Positions 19,801 to 30,030 of a stretch of 64,000 nucleotides of DNA are shown piece after piece. Source of the DNA: Liolophura sinensis (lineage: Eukaryota; Mollusca; Polyplacophora; Chitonida; Chitonidae); assembly GCF_032854445.1 (NCBI RefSeq), contig NC_088302.1, positions 16,365,338-16,429,337 on the forward strand, read 5' to 3'. Position 1 is the first letter of the stretch, and each line of letters begins with the position of its first letter. The notes under the pieces are model-generated. The model was not told the origin of the DNA. It made no database searches and was given only the letters and a program-made list of their open reading frames with translations. The translations under genes and the position numbers were made by a program.

Positions 19801-22253
19801 CAGAGGGATCAGCAGGTACATCGACCCATCTTACCTCAGACAGGGTCTGAGGGGACAAGATTCAGTATTGCACGGTATCCTATATATCGTGTCTGTCATA
19901 TTTTCCCTTTAAGTACAGCGAAAATGCCGGAATGACGGGTTGGTTTTCACCTGCTCGAGCGGTCTGAGTACGGGATCGATAAGCGTCCGCGAGGATGTGC
20001 TGTCAAAGAGGGAGGTCTATTCGATACAATTACACAATCTCTGTAATACACCCACCCACCACTCCAGCGCACGCACAGCCCCTCAAAGTGTCGTCGTGCT
20101 CAGCGACAGCTAACCTTATCCCGTCATCTGGTCCCAGTCGAGCAGATGCACCCGAACGACGGTCTGTCGTACTCATCAACAAATAGATGCAACTAATCAC
20201 TACTGCAAAACAACCTTTCCATTGTTCCAGACACATAATCGCCTGGCTTTGCATCGGTATGGTATTTATATAGTCGAACGGGTTGAGGGCATGTATATGT
20301 TGCTATCGCAGCACGAAATCTAGGACAATGAGACAATGAGCTGACTCGATCATCAGATATAACCTCAATACCTTAGACGATGAGTCTGAAGCGAGACTTT
20401 TAATATTAGAGACAAGATATTATTGTGTCTTTTTTTTAAATCATCTGTTGAGATTTTATGGAGCATGTTTCCGAAACATCTGGTCTAGTGTTGTCAAAAA
20501 TTCAAGACTGGACGCCTAGTGTATGTTTTATGACCTGTACGCGAGATATATTTCACAAACTATTCTTTTAGACGTTTTTGTGGAAAAAGAGAAGCCAGAC
20601 CTGATTTACTTAACCATACCCCATTCTCAAGGAATCTCTTTTATTTAGTATTCTGGTACGCACAAAAATGTGTTCGAACAAAACAGAATCATGCAAGCAC
20701 TCTTCTTTGCAACATAAGTATTTCCCCATGGCTACATATGACAGACTCTCTTAGGATCTAGGTGTATAGACATAACAATACACAACACCATATCTGGCAC
20801 ACTCGAGGAACTTCATGAAGTCAAACCGGAAAACCGGACGTGTTGATTTTCCGGCTGGAGTGCATATGCACCGGCAAACTGGAGAGTTACATTTCCGCTA
20901 TGTTGTTTTTACTCAAACACTGACATTATTCCGTCTATCGAGGTAGATGGGTCACGCTGAGCTTACTTTAGGTTCAAACCCGCTGTTCACAATGTTGGCC
21001 TAAGAACCTTACTAGAGGTATACAGAGCCAGTATACCAGCAGCGATCGTGTCTGTTTGCAGATATTAAAAGGCTGTGTTTTTAATAGTTTTTAGAAATAT
21101 ACATAGAAATGGTCATACAGTAAGTGGAGTTGGCATCTCAGGAATCTCGTAAGTTCACGCTGGTTTGGATGAGACAGAGTAAGCGCTCTCGTGAATGATC
21201 GCAAATAAAAGGTGTGATTTTACGGTAGCTGCAGACCGGGCGACAGACTCTATGCGAGATGTATATTCAGTCTAGTAAATACCGTAAAATCTCGCCTTTT
21301 AGCTGCGCTAGTTTGCGAGAGCCCCCACCCTGTCTTGCCCATAACTGAACTCTCGGAACTCCTGAAATGCCGGTTCGTCTTATTAGTCCCATTGTTAAGT
21401 ATACCATGATATGTGTTAATTACTACATATAACGTAATTTTATCCAAAAAGATGTCTTATAAAACCAACTAACTTTCACCCAGGATACCTGGTTCTGGGG
21501 CTTTAACAAACCGGCTGGAGGGAGGGCGAGGATGGTTTTGTAATGTCAGTAAACATAATGACCTTATGATGCTTGTAAACAGTAAACGTATATACTTGTA
21601 CCTCATAAATGGCAATTATCTTCGTATTTTTGTCACATACTGCCTACCCATGTTTTGCTTGATTACTCTCTGTTAATTAACTCGAGTAATAACTGCATGG
21701 TCTTTTTACCTTCTTTCACACTCTAATGAGCAGTTTGAAAGACCTTGAGGAGTTCAGTGATAGCCTTGACTTATAGAAACCCCTTCTTATCTGTGTATAT
21801 AAGGATAGGTGCGTATGTATATGTAAAAAATGTCCCTCCAGCATATACTACAATCTATCTCCATTCTACCATATCTTTCTGAACATATGGTATGAGTATA
21901 TATATACATGTATTCGACGGTACTCTCGGTATGTGCGTCACGCCTGAGTGATTGTCCCCATCTTGTCTAAAGACAACCAGAAACCTTGGCAATTAAAACA
22001 ACGATTTACGCAACCATTTTCACTCAAATATGAAGCCAATGTACCCACCTTCTTCCCCGGGCCCTCGGGCTGATTCTCTTTGAGTTCTCATAGTCGTGTC
22101 ATTTTGCTTCTTCGTCGCAAAACGCCCCTCCTCCGGTGCGCACAGATCCGCAGGTAAGTTTTCAACTCTACACGTAACTCCGTCGTCTACAGTTCGACTG
22201 ACCTCGTTTTGCCACCGTTCGGCAGATGGATTGGTGTACACATATCGCTCCAT
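6497..22253 (-). CDS. Six-exon gene, four-pass membrane protein of unknown family (gene span)
   Basis: Join on the minus strand: 22253-22049, 9958-9740, 9161-8985, 8477-8409, 7689-7480, 6747-6497 (1131 nt, 376 residues plus TGA). Every intron is phase 1, and all ten splice sites are GT/AG. The ATG at 22253 is the first in frame after an upstream TAA and has A at -3 and G at +4. Residues 1-200 are hydrophilic and Ser/Arg-rich, with a PPSY motif (127-130, a possible WW-domain ligand). Hydrophobic segments are at about 204-224, 237-258, 278-298 and 321-347. An N-glycosylation sequon NRT (229-231) lies between segments 1 and 2. A Cys-rich CYICCYCC tail follows segment 4, and the C-terminus is basic. 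The predicted topology is N-in/C-in at a membrane. The family is not recognised, and an extra symmetric phase-1 exon inside the 12-kb first intron cannot be excluded. Confidence 0.75.
6772..6940. repeat. TTTA/TTTC-rich low-complexity tract
   Basis: A run of TATTTATTTCTTTA-like words in intron 5 of the four-TM gene, 25 bp upstream of the exon 6 acceptor. Confidence 0.85.
7480..7689 (-). CDS. Exon 5 of the four-TM gene (TM2 and most of TM3)
   Basis: The acceptor is ATGTATTTAATACAG; the donor is GGCCG|GTAAGA. At 210 nt it encodes the NRT sequon, TM2 (GAYLIVTGVLSVFIFPITIM), a short loop with GGCLDEES, and YYFSVALFLRLCACVAG of TM3. The acceptor sits in the last, diverged unit of a 51-bp array. 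Confidence 0.8.
7675..7958. repeat. 51-bp minisatellite touching exon 5
   Basis: About 5.5 units of gaaggtggctgtagcaaata followed by catgaatagacgctgccaatctatg. The first unit overlaps the first bases of exon 5 and its acceptor. Each further unit carries an acceptor-like TGTATTTGCTACAG in the gene's direction. Confidence 0.85.
8409..8477 (-). CDS. Exon 4 of the four-TM gene (69-nt exon, TM1)
   Basis: The acceptor is TTGACATTTCAG; the donor is ATGG|GTGAGT. The short exon codes almost exactly one membrane helix (LNIHATIFMFMYVVYGATLL). Phase 1 at both ends fits exons 3 and 5. It is too short to stand out as an open frame, and is supported by splice sites, phase and hydrophobicity together. Confidence 0.75.
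8660..8735 (-). repeat. Family C repeat, fragment
   Basis: attctagaccagtgaccact... and aattgcaattgacatcactg match in reverse complement the 3' end of the dispersed repeat seen intact at 18100-18310. It lies in intron 3 of the four-TM gene. Confidence 0.6.
8985..9161 (-). CDS. Exon 3 of the four-TM gene
   Basis: The acceptor is GGCTGTTTTCTAG; the donor is ATGA|GTAAGA. At 177 nt it gives residues 142-200 plus split codon 201. It is highly charged, with Ser/Arg clusters (MRMSQSSLRTLVRESWENTR) typical of a cytoplasmic region that could be phosphorylated. It ends just before the first membrane segment. Confidence 0.8.
9740..9958 (-). CDS. Exon 2 of the four-TM gene
   Basis: The acceptor is TTGTATTTTGCAG before 9958; the donor is TCAG|GTAGGG after 9740. 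At 219 nt it gives residues 69-141 plus split codon 142. It is Ser/Pro-rich and contains PLPPSYERRDSY with the PPSY motif. The frame is open only in the phase that matches exons 1 and 3. Confidence 0.75.
10743..10848. repeat. (TA)n microsatellite, ~100 bp
   Basis: A run of TA dinucleotides with one interruption, flanked by gccttata on the left and tataaggc on the right, so the whole tract is one long palindrome. It lies in intron 1 of the four-TM gene. Open frames reading IYIYIY are artefacts. Confidence 0.95.
10849..11690. other. Intron 1 sequence without recognisable features
   Basis: No exon of the minus-strand gene or other feature is seen. The short plus-strand open frame at 11328-11534 has no support. 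Confidence 0.4.
11699..12905. repeat. 78-bp tandem array, about 15 units
   Basis: The unit contains cggagattcagtgattcccc, gtcgttcagtcatcttc and tacgaataacgt-agtacgc. Because 78 is a multiple of three, one plus-strand frame stays open from 11754 to 12683 (309 codons) with a 26-residue repeat (VIPLILSVVQSSSPELTNN...). Two sub-types (ctgattctgtc and ctgattatttc) intermix. I see no start context, splice logic or protein family, and it lies antisense within intron 1 of the four-TM gene, so I treat it as satellite rather than a gene. Confidence 0.9.
13725..14008. repeat. Two-copy tandem duplication, ~163 bp unit
   Basis: 13725-13842 and 13888-14005 share tatatatcan-cgctaat, caatgggtat, cgttttac and gggattaa-ggggcggtg at about 80% identity. 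Confidence 0.75.
14010..16910. other. Intron 1 sequence without recognisable features
   Basis: No gene or repeat is recognised beyond short AT-rich stretches. Open frames of 61-72 codons at 14080-14298 and 14640-14825 lack support. Confidence 0.4.
16930..17075 (+). repeat. Family C repeat, partial
   Basis: Contains the family landmarks in order: gtaaccgatgaaatccgg, gtcagtttaccc, a TTAGGGGTTTATTC block, a CACGTAAAT block and agttccatggctaa. The 3' third is missing. Confidence 0.55.
17440..17612. repeat. ~30-bp array, 5-6 units
   Basis: Units read gtagaattgcccagggtacc followed by cataggtca, with later units diverging to acccgagtacccatggg. Confidence 0.85.
18085..18312 (+). repeat. Family C repeat, near-complete copy
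   Basis: This copy shows the family landmarks best: gcagcgacgacagcgtgata, ccagtgaaatacggcctcct, gtcagtttacc, agggttttactctaactg, catgtaaata, accatggcgtg, then gatgttaattgcaatttatt and agacgtcactgatcta. It has no clear terminal inverted repeat, no tRNA-like boxes and no reading frame. Confidence 0.7.
18780..19575. repeat. ~50-bp minisatellite, about 15 units
   Basis: The unit contains catcgcgtcttcacagaata and tctgcaccttaccctcc, followed by a variable C-rich spacer (caccccc). The overlapping plus-strand frames of 92-199 codons are all products of the array. Confidence 0.9.
19620..21200. other. Intron 1 sequence without recognisable features
   Basis: No exon or element is recognised. The minus-strand open frame at 20030-20254 lacks a matching phase-1 exon structure. 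Confidence 0.4.
21207..21300. repeat. Inverted repeat with 21-bp arms
   Basis: aaaaggtgtgattttacggt at 21207 pairs with accgtaaaatctcgcctttt ending at 21300, 19 of 21 positions, with about 52 bp between. It could be a MITE core or a transcribed hairpin within intron 1. Confidence 0.7.
22049..22253 (-). CDS. Exon 1 of the four-TM gene (start codon)
   Basis: This exon encodes residues 1-68 plus the first base of codon 69. It begins MERYVYTNPSAERWQNEVSR and ends in PGEE followed by G|GTGGGT at the donor. There is a TAA four codons upstream of the ATG in the same frame. The residues are hydrophilic, with no signal peptide. Joining to exon 2 recreates a Gly codon and keeps the frame. Confidence 0.65.
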
Positions 22254-22269
22254 TCTAATGTCTTAAAAA

Positions 22270-23700
22270 AGAAAGACCTTTTGTCTCGACGGGGTCAAGA
22301 ATAGACGGCTTGTGGATCAGGTTTGTCGTAGATGTTAGATACACACTGTTTCTCAACGTACTGAGCTCGCCACATCCTCAGGTCTTCCACTTTGTTTCAA
22401 GTTCCGCCTGACTGCTTCAACCGTGTAGTCAGCGGGGCGCGCAGTGTTTAACACTTTCTTAAGAGGTAAATGCTTTTTTCCGGAGAGCCCATTCCCCAAC
22501 GCTTTTGAAATGAAATAAAAACACCACGGTGCTATTATTACACAGCCTAAAGTCCGAGATCCACAATAAGAGTAGCATTCGGGCCCCGCCCTGGTACCGG
22601 TGCCACTTCGACATACCACATTCTCGAGGGCACCGGGTCCACGTTGTGGACGGTTTCCAGGTCAGCTGTGACGATACAGCCTTTCCGAGATCAAGCGCAG
22701 CGGAATGTATTTATTATTGATAAACCGAGCACGACACAGTTCCCATATCGTATATCACTGGCTTACATAATGCAGACGGTGTTTTGATCATCAACAGCAA
22801 TCGACCCTATCACAAGAAACAACGACAACATGCTCGAGTAAGCTACATGGCTTATACATGTCAAATATTCTCTGCCAAGTTAACTCTTTCTTTTTTCCTG
22901 GTTATTGAGACGACGTCGGAACGTCTCGCAATATTTTTTTTTCAGAAATATCCACGCGCACACTGATAATTTATTTACAAATTTAGCCCCCGGACTTATA
23001 TACTAAGTCACACGTATCATATACCCAACAGGTATACGCAGGTTTATCTGGGGTTTGCATAGGTACTGTTTTACGTACAGACCAGATGGAAAAGAATGTC
23101 ATTGTTTACGACTTAACGATAAACATAGCTTATTTTGGTTGTACAAGGACTTGTCTTGAGCATTAATTACACAGTTGGAATGTTATGGGTAAACACGGGA
23201 ATTACTACCAAAGAGATACCGAATCGACACTTGACTGTCAGATTTGACTGGATTTCTGGATTATTTCCTTAAACGTTAGTACCTGAAATTCCTAGCCTCG
23301 GTATGTTGGCTAACACGGCCACGAGGCAATTCAGCGACGATTCATTCTTTATGCGTTTCATGGTGTACATACGTACCGAATACCCTGGATTGTTACATGA
23401 CATGCCGTCAGCGTGTATAATGCCGCACCAATGAATGTCTGCCCCTATCAGGAATAGCTTGCAATACCTTGATACACACGAAATACAGTTTGCAAATGCT
23501 TAAATAATTTTCACACTTTTAACTTCACACAGCATTTTTTTGTGTGTGGATTGCGATTTATTTTTGCGTGTGAGAAGAGCTTATATGTACCAAAACACTT
23601 TTATCTCTGTTATTCTCACAGGTCTACATTCACAATAATAAAAGAAAAATAAAACTTTGAATATATGACCAATTCAACCAACACAACATTAACAATAAAA
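22270..23700. other. Region upstream of the four-TM gene
   Basis: This should hold the promoter and 5' UTR of the minus-strand gene. No TATA box or initiator can be fixed from sequence alone. The minus-strand frame at 22353-22619 (88 codons) has no family match I can name. Confidence 0.35.
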
Positions 23701-23752
23701 GACAGATGAAACAAAAATGTCAATTAACTTACCGAAGATTATGCCAAAACGT

Positions 23753-23756
<4 letters not shown>

Positions 23757-23837
<81 letters not shown>

Positions 23838-23860
23838 CATATATATATATATATATATCG
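23757..23860. repeat. (TA)n microsatellite
   Basis: About 95 bp of TA with a gtatatacat interruption near the right end. Confidence 0.95.
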
Positions 23861-24267
23861 GGAGGAATATAAGGTACATGAAAAGCGCCCGGATGAGGTC
23901 CTGCGTGTAACGCGGTCTCCCGTGACCCATTACCTGGATTGGATGCCCTGAAAATATTGGTCTCTGATGATCTTTTGCTCTAAAAATGGCTATTTTCATT
24001 GATTTGTTTCTTTTGGGGCCGATGGCCTGTGGAGAATGTTACTCTAGACACGAACTATAATTATCTGGGGAACACCTGGATTAGACTGTCACGGTGTGTA
24101 TTATTTTGGGCTCGATGTCTATAGCATGTATCGCATATAGCATGTGGTGAGGGAAGCTATACCTTACTATGGTGCGAAATTAAGCCTGTCAGCCTTCAAC
24201 GACCAAACAATGGACATATGAATTAAATTTGCACTATATACACGTGTAATGTGTGGAGGATATTTGT

Positions 24268-24475
24268 CCGTGTCCCTTCACCAATGTGGTCCCTGTAAGT
24301 TCAAGTCCAGCTCATGCTGGCTTCCTCTCCGGCCGTACATGGGAAGGTCTGTCAACAACTTGCTGATAGTCGTGGGTTTCCGCCCGGTTTCCTCCCACCA
24401 TAATGCTGGCCACCGTCGTATAAGTGAAATATTCTTGAGTACGGTGTAAAATATCAATCAAATAAATAAATAAAT
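24268..24475 (+). mobile_element. SINE family A, 5'-truncated copy
   Basis: Starts within the body (cttcaccaatgtggtc) and runs through gttcaagtccagctcatgct, ggaaggtctgtcaac, cctcccaccataatgctggc and attcttgagtacggtgtaaa to an AAATAAATAAAT tail. A full copy of the same family follows directly. Confidence 0.9.
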
Positions 24476-24476
24476 C

Positions 24477-24756
24477 CGGGGGCCTCCGTGGCTCAGTCGG
24501 TTAGCGCGCTAGCGCAGCGTAATGACCCAGGAGCCTCTCACCAATGCGGTCGCTGTGAGTTCAAGTCCAGCTCATGCTGGCTTCCTCTCCGGCCGTAAGT
24601 GGGAAGGTCTGCCAGCAACCTGCGGATGGTCGTGGGTTTCCCTCGGGCTCTGCCCGGTTTCCACCCACCATAATGGTGGCCGCCGTCGTATAAGTGAAAT
24701 ATTCTTGAGTACGGCGTAAAACACCAATCAAAAAAAAAAAAATAAATAAATAAATC
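24477..24756 (+). mobile_element. SINE family A, full-length copy
   Basis: The tRNA-like head ggcctccgtggctcagtcgg (A box) and gtgagttcaagtccagc (B-box-like) is followed by the conserved body (ctgccagcaacctgcggatg) and the tail attcttgagtacggcgtaaa with A-rich TAAATAAATAAAT. It is about 280 bp. It encodes no protein; an internal RNA polymerase III promoter is expected from the head. Confidence 0.92.
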
Positions 24757-24805
24757 CGTGTCCCTAGATCATGTGTGATGCTCGATTGTCATTGGCTGAT
24801 CAGAC

Positions 24806-24930
24806 AGGTTAAGCTGGTGAGGTAAGCATTCCCGAGATCTGATCTCTGCTGGTGGACTAAGCATCCCCGAGGCCTGGTCCCTACCGGTGGACTAAGCATC
24901 ACCGAGACCTTTACTAGACCCTGGTCTAAT
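24806..24930 (+). repeat. Three units of the 35-bp array found at 31.9 kb
   Basis: ctgctggtggactaagcatc plus cccgaggcctggtccct, the same unit as the long array at 31860-33045, separated from it by 7 kb. Confidence 0.85.
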
Positions 24931-25384
24931 AAAGGGAGTAAAGATTCTGCACTGTACACATGTCGTCATCTCATGAGTTTTCTCTTCTTAATCAAGTATT
25001 GGTCATAGCCCAAAATGGTTTATACAATAATGTTGACGAATTTAACCACACTTAGCCTACATCGCTAAAGTATCGAACGAATAGGGATTTATCAGGTTAT
25101 TTTGGATGCAAATTTGAAGTTGTGCCGAAAATTGTCTTAACGAGGCTTCCGACATCTTATTTCACTTACACGGCGAGGTAACCTTTTAGTAAAATCCAAT
25201 AAAACTGATTGAATTTATTTGATTTAGAGAATTATTATGATATTGGAGTGAATGAATGATTATGGCTTAACGCCAGCTGGCAAATATTTCGTCTCCATCT
25301 TTGCGAGTTATCATATTAGAAAAACGTCTTAGAAAGCACTGTGAGGTTATAGTTGTATATGAGAACACTTACAGGGAGGGGGAA

Positions 25385-25565
25385 CTAGTGAAATACGGCC
25401 TCGTCAATTTACTACAGTTAGGGTGTTATTCTAACTGTTCATGTAAATAGTACTAGATTTTTCCACAACTAGCGCCATGGTTTAAGTAGAATAAGGTAAT
25501 CACACTTCAGTGTTGTTAATTTTTTTATTAAACGTCACTGGCCTATAATTACTCTAAGTTTTTTT
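25385..25565 (+). repeat. Family C repeat
   Basis: ctagtgaaatacggcctcgt, ttagggtgttattctaactg, ttcatgtaaatag, gcgccatggttt and aaacgtcactggcctataat match the family in order. Confidence 0.7.
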
Positions 25566-25689
25566 TTGTCATCACATTTAACATACAATCTCGTTAAAAG
25601 GGCCAGGCCTCATGATTGCATAGTCCACCAGGAGAATCCTGATTTATCGAGGAATACAATAAAATAAAAGATTCAAGGCATAGAGTAAA

Positions 25690-25950
25690 GCCAAAGCATA
25701 TCAGAACAGAGCAGACGACATTGTGATAATTGGCAAAAGATCGCACATAACCGGTGATATACATGGTTTCATGTCAATTTACCCTAGTAACATTTTTTTT
25801 CTAAGCACTTATGTACACGTTTAACAAGTAGAAAATTACACGCCCCTTAACACCATGTATGGTGTAATCAGAATAATTGGAAATAAAATGCTGCGATGTT
25901 AATTACAATTTATTAGACGCAAATAAATTAGACTAAAAATACTGTTTTGT
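25690..25950 (+). repeat. Family C repeat, second copy in tandem
   Basis: Begins cagaacagagcagacgacat and shows accggtgatatacatggttt, gtcaatttacccta, aacaccatgtatgg and gatgttaattacaatttatt. It is more diverged than its neighbour. Confidence 0.65.
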
Positions 25951-25959
25951 CAAGCCCAA

Positions 25960-27890
25960 GAACTTGACGACTCCCTTACTGTTAGCACAGAGCTTGTGCA
26001 TAATGCTGTTGTGCTTCAATATAGCGACTATTACGGAGATTTTTGGCAAAAAATCGATCAGCGCAAATCTAATAATTTTTTTTTTGCGATTGTTTTAAAA
26101 TAGCCCAAACAACTACCTTTTAGAAAACTTCAGCCTCCTCGGTACATGTGTTAGCGTTCAAAATCGGTAATTGGTCGGATTGTGACTTAAGAATCATTTT
26201 AATAAGTTAAATTGTACAGATACAAGCATGATATTTACTAAACGGTGGTACATTGAGTCATTCTCGTTAAATATATACAAAAGGTTTGATTACACTGGTT
26301 AATATGGATTTCTTGTCAAAAACCCCCTGTGTAGCCTCTTTGGTGTGACTTGCAGTAATCTGAAATATTTCACTACATATCTGTGTACCAGTGAGACTTC
26401 CGGCAGACACTATGTTACAGTCAAACCAGCACGGGATAGTTATTTGTGTGTTTAATGCGGTACTGAACGAGGCATTCATGTGTTTTGATAAAGGAAACCG
26501 GAAGGAAACCGCGGGGAGCGGGTAGACTGGTTTTTGCCTTAGCTGTGAGAAATCAGCTGGCTATCTGCCCGGCTCAATTTTCTCATAAATCGCTTTGAGT
26601 TGTTACATTCACTAATTTGTAGCTCGGATCAAAGCTTTCACTCGAAGAGAATCCGAACTTCACATACCGTCATTTTCGAATTATTTGGAAAATGTTGAGC
26701 TGACTGATCTTCCCAATAGTAACATCATCTGCTTTTTTTCACAGTAGTTGCCGTAAGATTGTTTTTGTTCATTATTGAATAAATAATTAAAGTCTTGTCG
26801 TTCTGAAACAAATATCTTGGTTTCAATCCAAACGTTCAAGGTGTTTATCTTTTCCCTGAAAAGTGCAACAGACATTCAGAAAATCTGTAGATGCGTCAGT
26901 CAAATTCGCGACGTCCAGGTGTTCATTTTTTACAAGTTACTACCTGATACGACGTCGAAATAATTTCAGGATTAAAGAAAACTTAGTTATTTATGAAACG
27001 CATCAATTCTTCTCATGATTATTATAGATTTTGCGGTGTCCTATTAAGTCTGCCAAGTACTTAGTCAGAAGCCCGTTGCCACCATCGTTCCTCTATCCGC
27101 CTACCTTCCACAAGCACTTGAGCTTTAGAGAAACGCCCCACCTCAGCGTGAAATTGCCTCATTTTTCTTTAATAACGCTATAAGGCCATATTCGACCTCA
27201 TAATGTTGCCTTGTTCAGTCTAACGAAGATACAGAACATTTTTAATGGCTTTTAATTGGCCCAGAGTCTGGTGGCCATAATAATGAATGGTTTTGCACGT
27301 AGGGTTTAGATGTAAATGAAAACGTGTAGGTGAAAACACCTTTGTCGCGTTATTAGATTTGTGTGCTTTTTGTATGAAATTCGTTTAGCTGTTTTACTGT
27401 GTTGTATGACGTAAACCATCTCCTACATGTTTCTATGTTACCTGTTTTTGCTTTAAATCCTTTCCCCGTTGATGATTGCTACAGCGCATGAACTGAGTTA
27501 GCATCTGCATGTTTTTAGGTTACCTGTTATACCTGTTAGGTTACCTGTTATACTGTTTTTATGGCGTTCTCACCCAAGGTTGTTTTCTTCTTTTGGCGTG
27601 AATCATTCTAATGAATGGAACGTCAACAATGTTATATCTGTCTGCCACAAAGTCTGATGGACTGACCATACGTAAGCAAGGTATTTTCGTTATAAAAGGC
27701 TCAGTATACAGTTCTCAGCTTCTGTAAATCTGTATTAACGGGGTGTGACCAAACACGTTGACGAGTTCTTCTTTGAGCATACATGTAGTGTGTATGTTTA
27801 GGTGATGTTGTTTTACTATACCACAAAATGACATCTGTTGAAACAGCGGAAGTTTGGCTTTGGTAGCTCTCCCAGGGAAGTAAATATGCC
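25960..27890. other. Non-coding stretch
   Basis: Nothing is recognised. The minus-strand frames at 26267-26479 and 26681-26875 have ordinary codon content but no family or splice support. Confidence 0.4.
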
Positions 27891-27904
27891 CGACACAGTT
27901 TATA

Positions 27905-29435
27905 AACACATCCTGTTTAACAGACTGTGTCATTGTACGAGCACTGACGGAAGACTGGTCGGTCGACCCATTGTTGCTGTTTCACAGGCTATGTCATTGT
28001 AAGAGGACTGATGGAGAATTGGTCGATAGACCTATTATTGCTATTTCACGGGCTATGTCATTGTATGAGGACTGATGGCTGTGTCATTGTATGAGGACTG
28101 ACGGAAGACTGGTCGATCGACCCATTGTTGTTGTTTCACGGGCTATGTCATTGTATGAGGACTGACAAAAGACTGATCGATCGACCCATTGTCGCTGTTT
28201 CACAGGCTGTGTCATTGTATGAGGACTGACTGAAGACTGGTCGATCGACCCATTGTTGCTGTTTCACAGGCTGTGTCATTGTACGAGGACTGACAAAAGA
28301 CTGATCGATCGACCCATTGTCGCTGTTTCACAGGCTGTGTCATTGTATGAGGACTGACGGAAGACTGGTCGATCGACCCATTGTTGCTGTTTCACAGGCT
28401 GTGTCATTGTATGAGGACTGACTAAAGACTGGTCGATCGACCCATTGTTGCTGTTTCACTGGCTATGTCATTGTATTAGCACTGATGGAGGGCTGGTCGA
28501 TCGACCCATTGTTGCTGTTCACGGGCTATGTCATTGTATGAGCATGATGTGTAGCTGGTCGATCGATCCATTGTTGCTGTTTCACAGGCTGAGTCATTGT
28601 ATGAGGACTGACGGAAGACTGGTCGATCGACCCATTGTTGCTGTTTCACGGGCTGTGTCATTGTATGAGGACTGATGGAGGGCTGGTCGATCGACCTATT
28701 ATTGCTATTGCACGGGCTATGTCATTGTATGAGGACTGATGGCTGTGTCATTGTATGAGGACTGACGGAAGACTGGTCGATCGACCCATTGTTGTTGTTT
28801 CACGGGCTATGTCATTGTATGAGGACTGACAAAAGACTGATCGATCGACCCATTGTCGCTGTTTCACAGGCTGTGTCATTGTATGAGGACTGACTGAAGA
28901 CTGGTCGATCGACCCATTGTTGCTGTTTCACGGGCTGTGTCATTGTATGAGGGCTGACAAAAGACTGATCGATCGACCCATTGTCGCTGTTTCACAGGCT
29001 GTGTCATTGTATGAGGACTGACGGAAGACTGGTCGATCGACCCATTGTTGCTGTTTCACAGGCTGTGTCATTTTATGAGGACTGACTGAAGACTGGTCGA
29101 TCGACCCATTGTTGCTGTTTCACTGGCTATGTCATTGTATTAGCACTGATGGAGGGCTGGTCGATCGACCCATTGTTGCTGTTCACGGGCTATGTCATTT
29201 TATGAGCATGATGTGTAGCTGGTCGATCGATCCATTGTTGCTGTTTCACAGGCTGAGTCATTGTATGAGGACTGACGGAAGACTGGTGGATCGACCCATT
29301 GTTGCTGTTTCACGGGCTGTGTCATTGTATGAGGACTGATGGAGGGCTGGTCGATCGACCCATTGTTGCTGTTTCACAGGCTGAGTCATTGTATAAGGAC
29401 TGACGGAAGACTGGTGGATTGACCCATTGTTTTTT
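27905..29435. repeat. 64-bp satellite with 664-bp higher-order repeat
   Basis: The monomer (64 bp) contains the perfect palindrome ggtcgatcgacc, then cattgttgctgtttcac, ggctgtgtcattgtatgagg and actgacggaagact. The block from about 28014 to 28677 recurs at 28678-29341 with the same order of variant monomers, including a shared 24-bp partial monomer (ten monomers plus the partial make 664 bp). Confidence 0.93.
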
Positions 29436-29785
29436 CTGATGTATTTTGTACCCTCATAAATAACCTTTGGTCAATTGGAAAGAAAACAATTTGGTACGAG
29501 GGTCAAAGCAAGGTGAATTTAGATCAATAAGCCACAAATCTATCACAGTGACAGTGGAGGGAGAGAATAATGAAAGGAGAGGGATACCGCACATGGAAGT
29601 CAATTGCACTAGATGTCACTTTCAGAAATTCCCAATTACTGACAGGAAAGCATACGTAAACAAAAATCGTAGACGCAAGATATTAAATATGCCCAAGGAA
29701 TAAGACACAAAATTGTTTTCAGCTGTTCATTCATTTATTGTATTATTAGATAACAAGTGAGCTTCATCTATGTTTCATAAACCAT

Positions 29786-30030
29786 AGGTGACCTCCGTGG
29801 CAACGGTGGTTAGCCTGCCAGAGTGGTGCCATGATCCAATGGATTCTCACCATTGCGGTTGGTGGGAGTTCAACTCCAACTCATGCTGGCGTTCGCTCCG
29901 GCCGTACGTGGGAAGGTCTGACAGCAATCTGCGAATGGGCGTGTGATGGTTTCCTACCATCATAATGTTGGCCGTCGCATAAATGAAGTACTGTTGAGTA
30001 CGGCGTAAAACACAATAAATTAAACTAATG
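29786..30030 (+). mobile_element. SINE family A, diverged full-length copy
   Basis: Head gacctccgtggcaacggtgg, body ctccggccgtacgtgggaag and tail gttgagtacggcgtaaaaca. It is older than the 24.5 kb copy, judged by mismatches and a short deletion before the tail. Confidence 0.85.

Noticed and set aside
24487-24575. Functional tRNA gene
   Set aside because: The A- and B-box-like words belong to the head of a dispersed SINE. The cloverleaf is incomplete and the sequence continues into the conserved SINE body.
26267-26479. 70-codon minus-strand frame as an exon
   Set aside because: Codon content is plausible, but there is no acceptable splice pair, paralogue or family signature.
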